Notes under the pieces: generated by a model | Databases searched by the model: none | What the model saw: the letters and a program-made list of their open reading frames with translations, nothing else | Told to the model about the DNA's origin: nothing | Shown here: positions 34,271-43,684 of the stretch, piece after piece | Position numbering within the stretch: position 1 is the first letter of the stretch | Layout: each line of letters starts with the position of its first letter | Made by a program: the position numbers and the translations under genes | From: Halobacteriovorax sp. DA5 | Lineage (GTDB): Bacteria; Bdellovibrionota; Bacteriovoracia; Bacteriovoracales; Bacteriovoracaceae | Assembly (NCBI RefSeq): GCF_002903145.1 | Contig: NZ_PPDJ01000001.1 | Location: 186,001-250,000, forward strand | Direction: 5' to 3' | Length of the DNA: 64,000 bases

Positions 34271-35269
34271 GTGAATAAACTAATTGTTTTCAGTATTTAT
34301 CTCTTAACATCAATTCTTTTCACCTCTTGTGGTGTCGATGAAGATATCGAACTTGAAAGAAGTTATCTTTCTGTTGAAGATCATTTATCGACTGGGGATT
34401 GTGATAAGGCCCTCAGTAAAATGCTTGCGATGAAAGAGCAGAGTGGAGATGCAACTTATTATAAGTTACTTGCTTCTTCTTATGCATGTAAAGCAGGCTT
34501 TTCTGTAACAGAGTTCTTCTTAAATGAAATCACAAAAATTACAACAGGTGGAGATCTCCTAAGTTCAATGTCAACATTTACATTGGCCCAGGCCATGACT
34601 GACATTGATGATCTTTCTTACTACTATCTTGGCAAAGCAATCGATGTTTTAACTTATTCTGGAGGAGTTGGCCCAGCAACAAAAGATCCGTCTGCTACGC
34701 TTCGTAAAGCAACATTTGGAAGTTATGGAGCGGCCGATATAAATTCTTTTCTAATGTATATGCTCTTTGTTCGAAACGGTATGAGCATGGCCTTCTTTGG
34801 AAATTCTGATGCGCTTGGTTCGAAAGGAGCGGGGACAGTTGGAACTAATGAATGTCTCTTCGCATACTCTTACTTCGGAGATGGCGATCTTGATGCATAT
34901 ATTCAAGCAGGTGGCGTGACAGGTGCATGTGATGATGGTGCTGATACAGGTAGTATTGATTTAACTAATGGTGATTCAAGCCTACATCTAGAACGTGCTT
35001 GCGCATTGGTTACTGACTTTAATAACTTATTAGATGTTCTTGAAAATATCACTCTTGGTGATATTACTGATGTTGATTTAACAACATTTCTGGCCGACAT
35101 TAGTACTGTTAGGCAAGACTTTGTCGACAATGTGATTACGCCTAAAGGCTTTTCAAATAGTCTTGTGACAATAAAAAATCAAACTCAATGTGTAACAGAT
35201 TTTACAGGTAGTGAACTTCAAATTGCTTACTATATGGCAGCACTTTTTGAAACACTTCATTCAAGGTAG
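34271..35269 (+). CDS. Predicted lipoprotein paired with an outer-membrane protein
   Basis: The signal peptide ends in the lipobox LFTSC (about residue 20) and the start is GTG 34271. The mature part of about 310 residues contains a TPR-like N-terminal helix pair (YLSVEDHLSTGDCDKALSKML) and scattered cysteines. I know no precise family. The next gene starts 3 bases after the stop, so the pair is an operon and the lipoprotein is likely to work with that barrel. Confidence 0.7.
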   Translation: MNKLIVFSIYLLTSILFTSCGVDEDIELERSYLSVEDHLSTGDCDKALSKMLAMKEQSGDATYYKLLASSYACKAGFSVTEFFLNEITKITTGGDLLSSMSTFTLAQAMTDIDDLSYYYLGKAIDVLTYSGGVGPATKDPSATLRKATFGSYGAADINSFLMYMLFVRNGMSMAFFGNSDALGSKGAGTVGTNECLFAYSYFGDGDLDAYIQAGGVTGACDDGADTGSIDLTNGDSSLHLERACALVTDFNNLLDVLENITLGDITDVDLTTFLADISTVRQDFVDNVITPKGFSNSLVTIKNQTQCVTDFTGSELQIAYYMAALFETLHSR

Positions 35270-35272
35270 GTA

Positions 35273-36406
35273 ATGGGAAAGACGCTAAAGCTCCTATTCA
35301 TTACTCTTTTGAGCATCAATGTTTTGGCCTTTGAGAAATTCTTTTTAGGTCAGAGTCCTCGTGCCATGTTAATGGGAAATGCATGGATGGGGCTTGCTAA
35401 TCAGGATTCATTTACTGTTTTTTACAATCCTGCTAGCTTAGGTGCAAATTATGATGTTGATATATCTCCTGTTAATTTCATTCTAGCTGGGCCAAATGCG
35501 ATCGATGATATGGATCGCTTTAATAATCTTCCAAGTGATGCTGCTGGTATTGCTGATCAGCTAATGGGTTACCCACTTTATTTAGAAGCTTCTAACTTTT
35601 CAACGATTAAGGCCCATCATTTTTCATTTTCTTATTTTACTAAGAATCGTGCCAATATCGTTTTGAAGAACCGTGTAAATCCGGCCTTTAATGTTGATTA
35701 CTCTTATGATCGTGGATTTATAGCTGGTTTTGCTTTCAATCTAATTGGTGGCAGTCGCAATAAGCAGAAAAAGAAAATTATGAAAGGTAAGCGTCTATCG
35801 CTAGGATACTCTTTCAAATATTTAACAAGAGAAGGGACGCGAGACAAATTTGATATTTTCTCGACAAATATCATTACAAAAATTGAAAATGGCCTAGGCT
35901 CAATTGATGATATTAAAAATACATTTGGCTATTCCCAAGGTTCTGGTGCAGGTCACGATATTGGTATTGAATATGCCAATGGATGGGGAAATACAGAGTT
36001 TGTCGCATCAATGGCAGTTCTTGATATTGGTGATACATACTTTAAAAAGACTCAAGGGGATGGGGAAGTTCCTCGCATCAATATGGCCGTTAACACTGGA
36101 ATTGCTGTAAAACAAGACTGGAAGGCATTTGATTATTCTCTTGCTCTTGATGTTAAGCCAATCAATCAAGGTTTGAGCTTTGGTCGAATGATTCACTTTG
36201 GGGCCCAGCTCAATATCCCTTTCTTTGGTTTCTTTGCAGGACTTGGCGAAGGCTATCTGAATTATGGAGCTGAGATTCGCCTATGGCCAGTTACGATTAC
36301 TGCTGGATTTAATAATGTAGAAATAGGTTCTGAGTATCAAGAAACAAAAGGTGATCGCCTTTTTGTTTTTATCTCTTTATTTGATACATCCATGGATATT
36401 TTTTAG
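35273..36406 (+). CDS. Outer-membrane beta-barrel, FadL/PorV/UPF0164-like
   Basis: A signal peptide (MGKTLKLLFITLLSINVLA) and the opening SPRAMLMGNAWMGLANQDSF and FYNPASLGAN are characteristic of PorV/UPF0164 and related FadL-fold barrels. The following 300 residues alternate hydrophobic and polar residues and end with IFISLFDTSMDIF, a typical barrel terminus. At 377 residues it would form a 14-stranded barrel. Substrate or secretion role unknown. It is tightly linked to the upstream lipoprotein gene. Confidence 0.75.
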   Translation: MGKTLKLLFITLLSINVLAFEKFFLGQSPRAMLMGNAWMGLANQDSFTVFYNPASLGANYDVDISPVNFILAGPNAIDDMDRFNNLPSDAAGIADQLMGYPLYLEASNFSTIKAHHFSFSYFTKNRANIVLKNRVNPAFNVDYSYDRGFIAGFAFNLIGGSRNKQKKKIMKGKRLSLGYSFKYLTREGTRDKFDIFSTNIITKIENGLGSIDDIKNTFGYSQGSGAGHDIGIEYANGWGNTEFVASMAVLDIGDTYFKKTQGDGEVPRINMAVNTGIAVKQDWKAFDYSLALDVKPINQGLSFGRMIHFGAQLNIPFFGFFAGLGEGYLNYGAEIRLWPVTITAGFNNVEIGSEYQETKGDRLFVFISLFDTSMDIF

Positions 36407-36534
36407 GCTTTTGTGTGAGTTTCATGACGCACAAAGGTGAACGGCCCTTTTTCTTTGACATCCCTTTTTACCATAACTTAAAATTTAATTAAGAGAGGCT
36501 TCCTCGCATCAATCTAAATGTCATGGAGGGCATT

Positions 36535-37848
36535 TTGACAAGAAAAACCTTTGTACTCGATACGAACGTATTATTATTTGATCCTAACGCTATTAACAAA
36601 TTTGGTCCTAACGACGTCTTCATCCCACTAGTTGTAGTTGAAGAAGTAGATCGTTTTAAGAAAGATCAGAATGAGAATGGGCGTAACGCTCGTTATTTCT
36701 CAAGAATCATCGATGATCTTCGTAAGAAGGGATCACTTATGGATGGTGTTGAGTTAGACAATGGTGGAACCCTGATCATCTCTGTTGATAAGACAATTGA
36801 AAATCAACACGACACAATTGATCTTACTATTAATGATAACTTAATTCTTGCCTCAGCTATCTTCTTAAAGGAGCAGGGAGAAGATGTTGTTCTTATCACT
36901 AAGGACATCAACTTAAGAATTAAATCTGATATCTTAGGTATCAATGCTGAAGACTACGGAATGAAAGATATTAAGCTTGAGGAAATTTACTCAGGTTATC
37001 GCTTTCTACCACTTCCAAAAGATAAGCTTGAAGAATATGAAAAGAATCGCTTCTTACAGCTTGAAAACTGGGAAGAACTTGAAATTTTTCCAAATGAATA
37101 CTTAGTTGTTCATGAAGAAGGAAATGATAGAAGAAGACTTCTGGGACGTTTCTCTAAAAGTAAACTTGGAGTTGTACCTTTAATTCCAATGAGAGAAGGT
37201 GTTTGGGGAATTTATCCAAAAAATATGGAACAGCAATTTGCTCTTGATGCTCTTTTAAATGACGATATCAAGTTAGTATCACTTGTTGGTAAGGCCGGTA
37301 CAGGTAAGACTCTTCTTGCAATTGCAGCAGGACTTGAGATGACAATTAATCAAGAAAAATATTCAAGACTTCTTGTTTCTCGTCCAATTCAGCCAATGGG
37401 GAAAGACCTTGGTTATCTTCCAGGTGATGTAAACGATAAGTTAGGTCCTTGGATGCAACCAATCTTTGATAATATGGACTTCCTATTTGATCAAAGAAGA
37501 GCTGGAACAAGTTCTTCATATGTTGATCTAATGGATCATGGACTACTACATATCGAACCACTAACTTATATTCGTGGTCGTTCTATTCCTGGTCAGTACT
37601 TAATTGTTGATGAAGCCCAAAACCTTTCTCCACACGAAGTTAAAACAATTGTAACTCGTGCAGGTGAGGGAACTAAGATCATCTTAACAGGTGACCCTCA
37701 GCAGATTGATAGTCCATACCTTGATGAGATTAATAACGGTCTAAGCTATGTTGTCGAAAGACTGAAAACAGAAGAGATCATCTCTCATACGAAGTTAACT
37801 GTTGGTGAGCGTTCTGCGCTTTCTGAAACAGCTTCAAAATTACTTTAA
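36535..37848 (+). CDS. PIN-PhoH (PhoH2-type) RNase/ATPase
   Basis: An N-terminal PIN nuclease domain (TFVLDTNVLLFDP with the first catalytic Asp; EEVDRFKKD; the later acidic residues in DLTINDN and TKDINL) is fused to a PhoH ATPase domain with Walker A GKAGTGKTLL and Walker B YLIVDEAQN. PhoH2 proteins unwind and cleave RNA. GGAGGG at 36525-36530 sits about 5 bases before TTG 36535, while ATG 36523 has no ribosome site, so the TTG start (437 residues) is preferred. The PilZ gene follows after 14 bases. Confidence 0.88.
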   Translation: MTRKTFVLDTNVLLFDPNAINKFGPNDVFIPLVVVEEVDRFKKDQNENGRNARYFSRIIDDLRKKGSLMDGVELDNGGTLIISVDKTIENQHDTIDLTINDNLILASAIFLKEQGEDVVLITKDINLRIKSDILGINAEDYGMKDIKLEEIYSGYRFLPLPKDKLEEYEKNRFLQLENWEELEIFPNEYLVVHEEGNDRRRLLGRFSKSKLGVVPLIPMREGVWGIYPKNMEQQFALDALLNDDIKLVSLVGKAGTGKTLLAIAAGLEMTINQEKYSRLLVSRPIQPMGKDLGYLPGDVNDKLGPWMQPIFDNMDFLFDQRRAGTSSSYVDLMDHGLLHIEPLTYIRGRSIPGQYLIVDEAQNLSPHEVKTIVTRAGEGTKIILTGDPQQIDSPYLDEINNGLSYVVERLKTEEIISHTKLTVGERSALSETASKLL

Positions 37849-37862
37849 TAGAGGAATAGCGA

Positions 37863-38426
37863 GTGTCGAGAGCTAATCGTCAACATTTAAGAGCACCTGT
37901 AAATCAAGAGATGCTCTATCTTTGTGATGACTATGTTTTAAAGGGCCGCTGTTCTAATATTTCCGAAGGTGGAATGTTAATTACCGATATGGGGCGTGTA
38001 CCTTCAAGTACACGCTTTCATACCATGGTATCTCTTATTCAATATCCAGAATTTTCAAAGTTAAGTTCTCAAAAACTTATTAGTATCGACCACAGCGCTT
38101 TTGATATTGAAGTTATTCGTTGTGAAGTTGATATTGTTCGTTCATTTGAAGGATTGTCGGAAGTAGAAAAAATCTTATTACCATCTATCGGTGCTAAGTT
38201 TTCACATGTAACTTCAGGGAATATGGCCCTGATACGCTCATACGTGACAACCTTTTCAAAGAATATGATTTACTTACTAACTCAATTTGAGAATTCTTCT
38301 AAGAAAAATGGGAATATCGTACATCTTAGAAAGACGGCATCATTGTTAGGATATGATTCTGAAATGAAGTTGCCACTTCTTAGGGCCAAAGTTCTACACG
38401 ATTATCAATCGCTAGAATCCCTCTAA
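37863..38426 (+). CDS. PilZ-domain protein
   Basis: A 187-residue protein with the c-di-GMP-binding signature in order: RQHLR (RxxxR) near residue 5, and NISEGGMLI (D/NxSxxG) near 33. The domain continues to about residue 120; the remaining 65 residues are helical. It has a GTG start and follows the PIN-PhoH gene. Which process it controls is unknown; the N of NxSxxG instead of D is a tolerated substitution. Confidence 0.72.
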   Translation: MSRANRQHLRAPVNQEMLYLCDDYVLKGRCSNISEGGMLITDMGRVPSSTRFHTMVSLIQYPEFSKLSSQKLISIDHSAFDIEVIRCEVDIVRSFEGLSEVEKILLPSIGAKFSHVTSGNMALIRSYVTTFSKNMIYLLTQFENSSKKNGNIVHLRKTASLLGYDSEMKLPLLRAKVLHDYQSLESL

Positions 38427-38448
38427 AGTCTGCTGGAAGCAAAAAAAT

Positions 38449-38472
38449 AAGGCCCATCTTATGACGGGCCTT
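38449..38472 (+). terminator. Hairpin terminator after the PilZ gene
   Basis: AAGGCCC (38449-38455) pairs with GGGCCTT (38466-38472) around a 10-base loop. An A-run follows rather than Ts on the plus strand, and the A-run before it gives T-run on the minus strand, so it may terminate the minus-strand 103-residue gene better. Confidence 0.6.
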
Positions 38473-38529
38473 AAAACAAAAAAAACAAAAAAAACAAAAA
38501 ATAAAAAGAGAAGAATATAAAGAACAAAA

Positions 38530-38841
38530 CTATAGTTTTGCTTTTATCGAATACTTAAGATCCTTGATTGTCGCTAAAAGATATTTGTCGATTGGCGATT
38601 CATTATCAAGGATGCGGCTTTTAAATTCAGCTGTTAGCTGATCTACTTTAATTAATAATTCGTTATTAATAACGTCGTCACTGTTGATTTCTGCAACAAG
38701 AGAGTTTGTCTCATTGATTAGGGCAGAGAAGTCTAGCTTAGAGAAATAATCTCTTTGAACAGTACTTTCACAACGGCTAGCTCTTTCGCTTTTAAATGCG
38801 TTGAAACTGATAACTTTATTTTGCGTGATTGAATTTAACAT
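38530..38841 (-). CDS. Small protein of unknown function (103 residues)
   Basis: Serine/asparagine/glutamate-rich, predicted mostly helical, with no signal peptide or transmembrane segment. One motif CESTVQRDYFSKLDF contains its only cysteine. I recognise no family. GGAG (at about 38851, minus strand) precedes ATG 38841. A 7-bp inverted repeat lies about 45 bases upstream. It stands alone between the PilZ and DedA genes. Confidence 0.55.
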   Translation of the reverse strand: MLNSITQNKVISFNAFKSERASRCESTVQRDYFSKLDFSALINETNSLVAEINSDDVINNELLIKVDQLTAEFKSRILDNESPIDKYLLATIKDLKYSIKAKL

Positions 38842-38879
38842 TTAGCGGTACTCCAATAATCAAATACTGTTCATTTTTT

Positions 38880-38896
38880 TTCACAACTTTTGTGAA
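38880..38896. promoter_or_regulatory. Inverted repeat upstream of the 103-residue gene
   Basis: TTCACAA and TTGTGAA, perfect 7-base arms around CTT, lie 40-55 bases upstream of the minus-strand start. It is too weak to be a terminator in the direction needed and could be an operator. Confidence 0.35.
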
Positions 38897-38917
38897 CAAG
38901 CGGGATTATGGAGGAAG

Positions 38918-38957
38918 AGGCCCGTGCTGTAAACTGTAATTGACGGGCCTTGTAATT
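38918..38957. terminator. Hairpin downstream of dedA
   Basis: AGGCCCGT (38918-38925) pairs with ACGGGCCT (38943-38950) around a 17-base loop, followed on the plus strand by TGTAATTTTTT. It lies between the dedA-like stop and the inverted repeat. The orientation with a T-run is opposite to dedA, so its function in dedA termination is uncertain. Confidence 0.5.
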
Positions 38958-38976
38958 TTTTCTGACTTTAATGATT

Positions 38977-39588
38977 TTAGGCGTTTACGTTCTTTTTCTT
39001 CCATTTTGAGACGATTACACCAAGAATTACAGCAAGTGCTACTGCACCGATAACGTAATTGCTCTTCTTGATATACTCAATAGCTGTCTCACCAAATTTA
39101 TAATAAACAGTGAAGTAAACAACACATGATACTGTTGCTGCCAGCAGGTCTGACAGGGCAAATTTCCAAGCATTCATGCGTCCTAGACCCGCTGATAGGA
39201 AGAGTGCATTTCTAAATCCAAATGGAACAAAACGACCAAAAATTAATGTGAATACACCATACTTTTTAAAGAAGGCATTAACCATATCAAGGCGCTCTGG
39301 CGTAACCATTGAGGCAAAGAATTTAATTTTAAAAATTTTCGGGCCTAAGTAGCGTCCAATAAATCCGTAACAAATTAAATCTGAAAGATATGCTCCAAGA
39401 AATACCCCGAAGAAAAGTGGGTATAGGTAGTCTGGGTTCTTGGCCGCTAAAATGGCCGAAGTAAATAACATTACATCTTCAGAAATTGGAATGTTAAAGC
39501 CTGCTAAGAGGAGTAGTCCAAAAATTATAAATGGCGCCATGTGCACGTGAGTGTTGATATAGAGCATGATCTGATCAATGAATTCCAT
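38977..39588 (-). CDS. DedA-family membrane protein
   Basis: A polytopic inner-membrane protein of the DedA/SNARE-associated superfamily, whose members move undecaprenyl phosphate or phospholipids between leaflets. E-D in PISEDVMLF (about 37) and the block KYGVFTLIFGRFVPFGFRNALFLSAG (about 110-135, with GRFVP and the arginine) are diagnostic. Its 203 residues give four to five hydrophobic segments. AGGAG precedes ATG 39588; the frame extends to 39603. Confidence 0.87.
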   Translation of the reverse strand: MEFIDQIMLYINTHVHMAPFIIFGLLLLAGFNIPISEDVMLFTSAILAAKNPDYLYPLFFGVFLGAYLSDLICYGFIGRYLGPKIFKIKFFASMVTPERLDMVNAFFKKYGVFTLIFGRFVPFGFRNALFLSAGLGRMNAWKFALSDLLAATVSCVVYFTVYYKFGETAIEYIKKSNYVIGAVALAVILGVIVSKWKKKNVNA

Positions 39589-39714
39589 TTTATCTCCTAG
39601 CATAACTGTAAAAAAATTACGTTAAGAATATCCTAATTTGATTCAATATGCATTAGTTATCAGCGTATTTTTCCTCTCTCAAATTTAAGGTGTTTCTCTG
39701 GTAATATTAGGGCC

Positions 39715-40455
39715 GTGAAAAAGAGAATTTTTAGATCACTCATTATTTTTTACATTGGTTTAAATACGAACCAAGTATATGGAAAGAGCTTGGACTTCTT
39801 CTTAAAGTCTAAAGGGGACAACCATAACTACTTTATTCAAACCTCTGCTTCTCTTGGAATGTTTAAAGAAAAAACATCTAATCGAGTTTTAAAAACACAA
39901 AAGAATTCACCAATGACATTAACAGCAGGGATTTCGTATTTTCCTGCATCAATTGAGAAGCTCTCACTTGTCGCCCTTGGTAGTATTTCATATCTTGTTG
40001 CCTCAGAAATTGAGAGTGATAGTGGAAGTAGTTTTTCAAATAATTTAAAGCTTAAACCAGAGCTTGGAGCAAGCTTTTATGCTCATAAGTCTTATACACA
40101 TCGCAATTCGACAGGTTTTTTTGGTGGTGTTGATTACGAAGTCTTCAATCTTTATAACTCAAGTAAATTCTTGGATGGTGAATCTCTAGATACTGAGGTT
40201 AAGCGCATCTATTATGGCACCTTAGGACTAACATTTGCTCAAAAGATAATTACACCTTTTGTACTTAATTTGAGCTTTTCTCAATCTGTGAATTCGCAAA
40301 GAGGCTTAAGCGGTCAACGTTATCAGATCAATTACAGTCAGAAGTATAGTGAGAATATGTGGTACAACATCTTTGCCAAACGTCATGAATTGAAAAATGA
40401 TTATCGACAATTGAGTATCACTCGCTTGGGAATCGGAGTAGGATTTTATTATTAA
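39715..40455 (+). CDS. Secreted protein, probable outer-membrane beta-barrel
   Basis: A signal peptide (KKRIFRSLIIFYIGLNTNQVYG, cleavage after VYG; GTG start) precedes about 220 residues of alternating polar and aromatic positions. The final RLGIGVGFYY is typical of an outer-membrane barrel terminus. Length fits eight to ten strands. No family recognised and no operon partner: dedA is divergent and peroxiredoxin convergent. Confidence 0.68.
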   Translation: MKKRIFRSLIIFYIGLNTNQVYGKSLDFFLKSKGDNHNYFIQTSASLGMFKEKTSNRVLKTQKNSPMTLTAGISYFPASIEKLSLVALGSISYLVASEIESDSGSSFSNNLKLKPELGASFYAHKSYTHRNSTGFFGGVDYEVFNLYNSSKFLDGESLDTEVKRIYYGTLGLTFAQKIITPFVLNLSFSQSVNSQRGLSGQRYQINYSQKYSENMWYNIFAKRHELKNDYRQLSITRLGIGVGFYY

Positions 40456-40457
40456 AA

Positions 40458-40480
40458 AAGGCCCTCATTTGAGGGCCTTC
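40458..40480. terminator. Bidirectional terminator between the barrel gene and peroxiredoxin
   Basis: AAGGCCCTC and GAGGGCCTT pair perfectly (9 bp) around ATTT. A-run before and T-containing tail after make it usable in both directions for the convergent genes. Confidence 0.88.
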
Positions 40481-40496
40481 ATATTTCGAGCTAAAA

Positions 40497-41099
40497 TTAT
40501 AGCTTGTTGAAATATTCTTGTGATCCTTTTGGATCTGGCTTCATTGTATCAGCACCTTTAGTCCAACCTGCCGGACAAACTTCTCCGTGCTTAGCTGTAA
40601 ATTGGTAACCGTCTACAAGTCTTGCAACTTCTTCAACATTTCTACCAACTGATAGGTTGTTGATTGAAACGTGTTGAACGATGTTGTTGTCATCAATGAT
40701 ATAAGTTGCTCTAAACGCAACGTCACCAGATGGCATAAGTGCACCGTATGATCTAGCTACTTCTTTTGTAAGGTCTTCAAGGATTGGGAAGTTGATATCA
40801 CCAAGTCCACCTTCATTTCTTGACTGCTTAGTCCACGCTAGGTGAGAGAAAGCTGAATCAACAGAACAAGCGATAACTTCAGTGTTAAGGTCTTTGAAAA
40901 GTTGAATCTTGTCAGAAAATGCTGTGATTTCTGTTGGACATACAAATGTGAAGTCTAGTGGGTAAAAGAAAAGAACTTTCCACTTTCCTTTGAAGTCTGA
41001 AAGTGAAATTTCTTTGATTTCACCATTTACTACTGCATTACCTTTGAATTCTGGTGCTGCTTTTGAAACTAATGATGTTGGGTAAACTGTTTCAGTCAT
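40497..41099 (-). CDS. Typical 2-Cys peroxiredoxin (AhpC/Prx family)
   Basis: Reduces hydrogen peroxide and organic peroxides. The peroxidatic Cys54 lies in FTFVCPTE with the catalytic Thr and a later Arg (about 130), and the resolving cysteine in GEVCPAGW (about residue 175), so it is a typical 2-Cys enzyme of 200 residues. The reductant (AhpF or thioredoxin) is not encoded nearby. AGGAGAATATT precedes ATG 41099. Confidence 0.93.
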   Translation of the reverse strand: MTETVYPTSLVSKAAPEFKGNAVVNGEIKEISLSDFKGKWKVLFFYPLDFTFVCPTEITAFSDKIQLFKDLNTEVIACSVDSAFSHLAWTKQSRNEGGLGDINFPILEDLTKEVARSYGALMPSGDVAFRATYIIDDNNIVQHVSINNLSVGRNVEEVARLVDGYQFTAKHGEVCPAGWTKGADTMKPDPKGSQEYFNKL

Positions 41100-41385
41100 A
41101 ATATTCTCCTGTTTTCTGCGCGTATAACTATTGAATAGTTTATAAATTCTTGCGCTAAATTAAACCGCAGGGGTGGGGGAAATTCAAGACCTGCAATGTT
41201 AAAATCTGTTCATCTTTTTGTTAAATATAGAAATAGTAGGGTAAATAATTTCAGTTGCTTAAGCTGGAATTTAATCAGAAAATCGCAAATATTTATCTAA
41301 AGAAATAGTCCCAACCCACCGAAATGCTGAATGCATTAGACAAATTAATTGGAAAAGAGTCCAAATATATATCTAGGGAGAAAAA

Positions 41386-41997
41386 ATGATGGATCCAAAG
41401 GCACATATACCTAACCCAATTGTTATTGAGCAAACGGCAAGAGGTGAGAGACAATACGACATTTATTCAAGACTACTTCTTGATCGAATTGTATTCTTAG
41501 GTACACAAGTTAATGATACAGTTGCCAACCTACTTATTGCTCAGATGATGTTTCTAGAGCAGAGTAACCCAGAAGATCCAATCCATTTCTATATCAATTC
41601 ACCAGGTGGAAGCGTTTATGCTGGACTTGGTATTTACGATATTATGCAACACGTATCTTGCCCAGTTTATACTTACTGTGTAGGGCTTGCTGCTTCAATG
41701 GGATCACTTCTTCTTACTGCTGGAGAGAAGGGACACCGTTACTCACTTCCACACTCTCGTATTATGATTCACCAACCACTAGGTGGAGCTCAAGGGCAGT
41801 GTTCTGATATTCAGATTCAGGCAAATGAAATCCAAACACTAAAAGACCAACTAAATGGTATCTATATTAAGCACTCGTCAGTTGATATGACGATGGAAAA
41901 AATTGTTGCAGCAACTGACCGCGACAATTACCTATCTCCACAAGATGCAATTGAGCTAGGTATTATTGATGGTGTTATTGAATCAAATAAGAAGTAA
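41386..41997 (+). CDS. clpP: ATP-dependent Clp protease proteolytic subunit ClpP
   Basis: The serine protease that forms two stacked heptamers and works with ClpX and ClpA. Ser104 (AASMGS) and His129 (IMIHQPLGG) are at the right positions, and the third member Asp is near residue 178 (TDRDN). Length 203 is normal. The start ATG ATG is ambiguous by one codon. clpX follows after 40 bases, the usual operon. Confidence 0.97.
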   Translation: MMDPKAHIPNPIVIEQTARGERQYDIYSRLLLDRIVFLGTQVNDTVANLLIAQMMFLEQSNPEDPIHFYINSPGGSVYAGLGIYDIMQHVSCPVYTYCVGLAASMGSLLLTAGEKGHRYSLPHSRIMIHQPLGGAQGQCSDIQIQANEIQTLKDQLNGIYIKHSSVDMTMEKIVAATDRDNYLSPQDAIELGIIDGVIESNKK

Positions 41998-42037
41998 GAT
42001 ATAATTCTATTTTAGAATTAAAACTAAAGGACAATGA

Positions 42038-43348
42038 ATGACTAAAAAAGATGGATCATACAATAGTTCACTTTCTTGTAACTTCTGTGGGAAATCTCAA
42101 AAAGAAGTTAAAAAGCTAATTGCAGGACCTGGTGTTTATATCTGTGATGAGTGTATTGAATTGTGTAATGAAATCATTTACGAAGATACGGTTAAGTCTG
42201 TTTCTAAAGCCGCTCTTGATAATGTTCCAAAGCCACACGAGATTAAGCTACACCTTGACCAATATGTAATTGGACAAGATCGTGCAAAAAAGATTATCTC
42301 TGTAGCCGTTCATAATCACTATAAGAGAATTGCTCACGGTGATACGAAAAGAAAAGACGACTCAGTAGAACTTGCAAAGTCGAATATTCTACTTGCTGGT
42401 CCAACTGGTTCTGGTAAAACTCTTATCGCTCAATCACTAGCAAAGTTTCTAAACGTACCATTTGCTATTGCTGATGCAACTTCACTTACTGAAGCTGGTT
42501 ACGTAGGGGAAGACGTTGAGAATATTATTCTTAACCTTCTTCAAGCATGTGACTACGATGTAGAAAGAGCAGAGCGTGGAATTGTTTATATTGACGAAAT
42601 CGATAAGATTGCACGTAAGTCTGAAAACCCATCAATCACTAGAGACGTATCTGGTGAAGGTGTTCAGCAAGCACTACTTAAGCTCGTTGAAGGGACTGTC
42701 GCATCTGTTCCACCTAAAGGTGGACGTAAGCACCCTCAACAAGAGTTCATCCAAGTTAACACGAAAAATATCCTTTTCGTTGTAGCTGGTGCATTCGTAG
42801 GTCTTGATAAGATTATTGAAAAACGTATGACGAAGAGACCAATGGGGCTTGTTGCAAAACAAACTGTTGAAGCCGAAGAATCAGTAATTCAAAAGCTTGG
42901 TGGTATTGAAGCAGAAGACTTAACAAAGTTTGGTCTTATTCCTGAATTCATTGGACGTCTTCCTGTAAACGCACTTCTTGAAGAGCTAGATGAAGAAGCA
43001 CTTGTTTCAATTCTAACTGAACCAAAGAATGCGATTACTAAGCAATATCAAAAACTATTTGAATTTGATGGAATCGAACTAGAATTCGAAGAAGAAGCAC
43101 TGAAAGCAATTGCTCAAACAGCTCTTACGAGAAAAACTGGTGCGCGTGGACTTCGTGCCATCATCGAGCAAACAATGCTTGAAGTAATGTATGATGTTCC
43201 AGCAAATGATAAGGCCAATAAAGTTGTGATTACTGCTGCATCTATTGCAGGTAAGGAATCACCACGCGTTGAAGAGGGTCCAAGAAAAGACACGAAATCA
43301 ACTGCTAGCTCAACTTTAGAAGCTAAGAAAGATATCGAATCAGCTTAA
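42038..43348 (+). CDS. clpX: ATP-dependent Clp protease ATP-binding subunit ClpX
   Basis: The AAA+ unfoldase of ClpXP. The N-terminal zinc-binding domain has four cysteines (Cys14, Cys17, Cys36, Cys39). Walker A GPTGSGKT lies near residue 122-129, Walker B YIDEIDK, and the ClpP-docking IGF loop is seen as [12 protein letters not shown]. The pore motif GYVGEDVE is present. The terminal 20 residues are charged and poorly conserved. Complete at 436 residues. Confidence 0.97.
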   Translation: MTKKDGSYNSSLSCNFCGKSQKEVKKLIAGPGVYICDECIELCNEIIYEDTVKSVSKAALDNVPKPHEIKLHLDQYVIGQDRAKKIISVAVHNHYKRIAHGDTKRKDDSVELAKSNILLAGPTGSGKTLIAQSLAKFLNVPFAIADATSLTEAGYVGEDVENIILNLLQACDYDVERAERGIVYIDEIDKIARKSENPSITRDVSGEGVQQALLKLVEGTVASVPPKGGRKHPQQEFIQVNTKNILFVVAGAFVGLDKIIEKRMTKRPMGLVAKQTVEAEESVIQKLGGIEAEDLTKFGLIPEFIGRLPVNALLEELDEEALVSILTEPKNAITKQYQKLFEFDGIELEFEEEALKAIAQTALTRKTGARGLRAIIEQTMLEVMYDVPANDKANKVVITAASIAGKESPRVEEGPRKDTKSTASSTLEAKKDIESA

Positions 43349-43384
43349 TAGTTAATTATTTAAAAATTAATAAATAAGTAAAGA

Positions 43385-43413
43385 GGGCCAGGCATTTTGT
43401 CTGGCCCTTGTTC
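43385..43413 (+). terminator. Intrinsic terminator after clpX
   Basis: AGGGCCAG (43385-43392) pairs with CTGGCCCT (43402-43409) around a 9-base loop and is followed by TGTT. It separates clpPX from lon. Confidence 0.78.
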
Positions 43414-43684
43414 GTTTAAGCGGTGTAGAAATTACACTAGTTTTCAAATGTCAGAATATTTTAGCTAACCGGTCTTCTCTTGTCGGATAACTTAAGTGGT
43501 TGTAAATATAGGCCTATGCACTGTGAATTTATTGAGGGGCATAAGATTCCGACCAAAAAAAGTTTCAAAATATTTATAGGTTCTTGATACAATTTATAAA
43601 AGGGTTAGAGATTAGACATGAAGTCTTCCAATCTTTCCTTTTCCCAGAATTTTTTTGACAAGTATTAATAGTGCAGGAGGTGCT
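43414..43684 (+). other. Gap between clpX and lon
   Basis: After the clpX terminator about 270 bases precede lon and hold no credible gene. A weak promoter candidate is TTGATA at 43584-43589 with a poor -10 (TAGAGA) near 43606. The lon ribosome site AGGAGG lies at 43676-43681, very close to the start. Confidence 0.3.

Noticed and set aside
36525..36530. Frameshift or programmed start at the PIN-PhoH gene
   Set aside because: The frame is continuous; only the choice between ATG and TTG start is in doubt.
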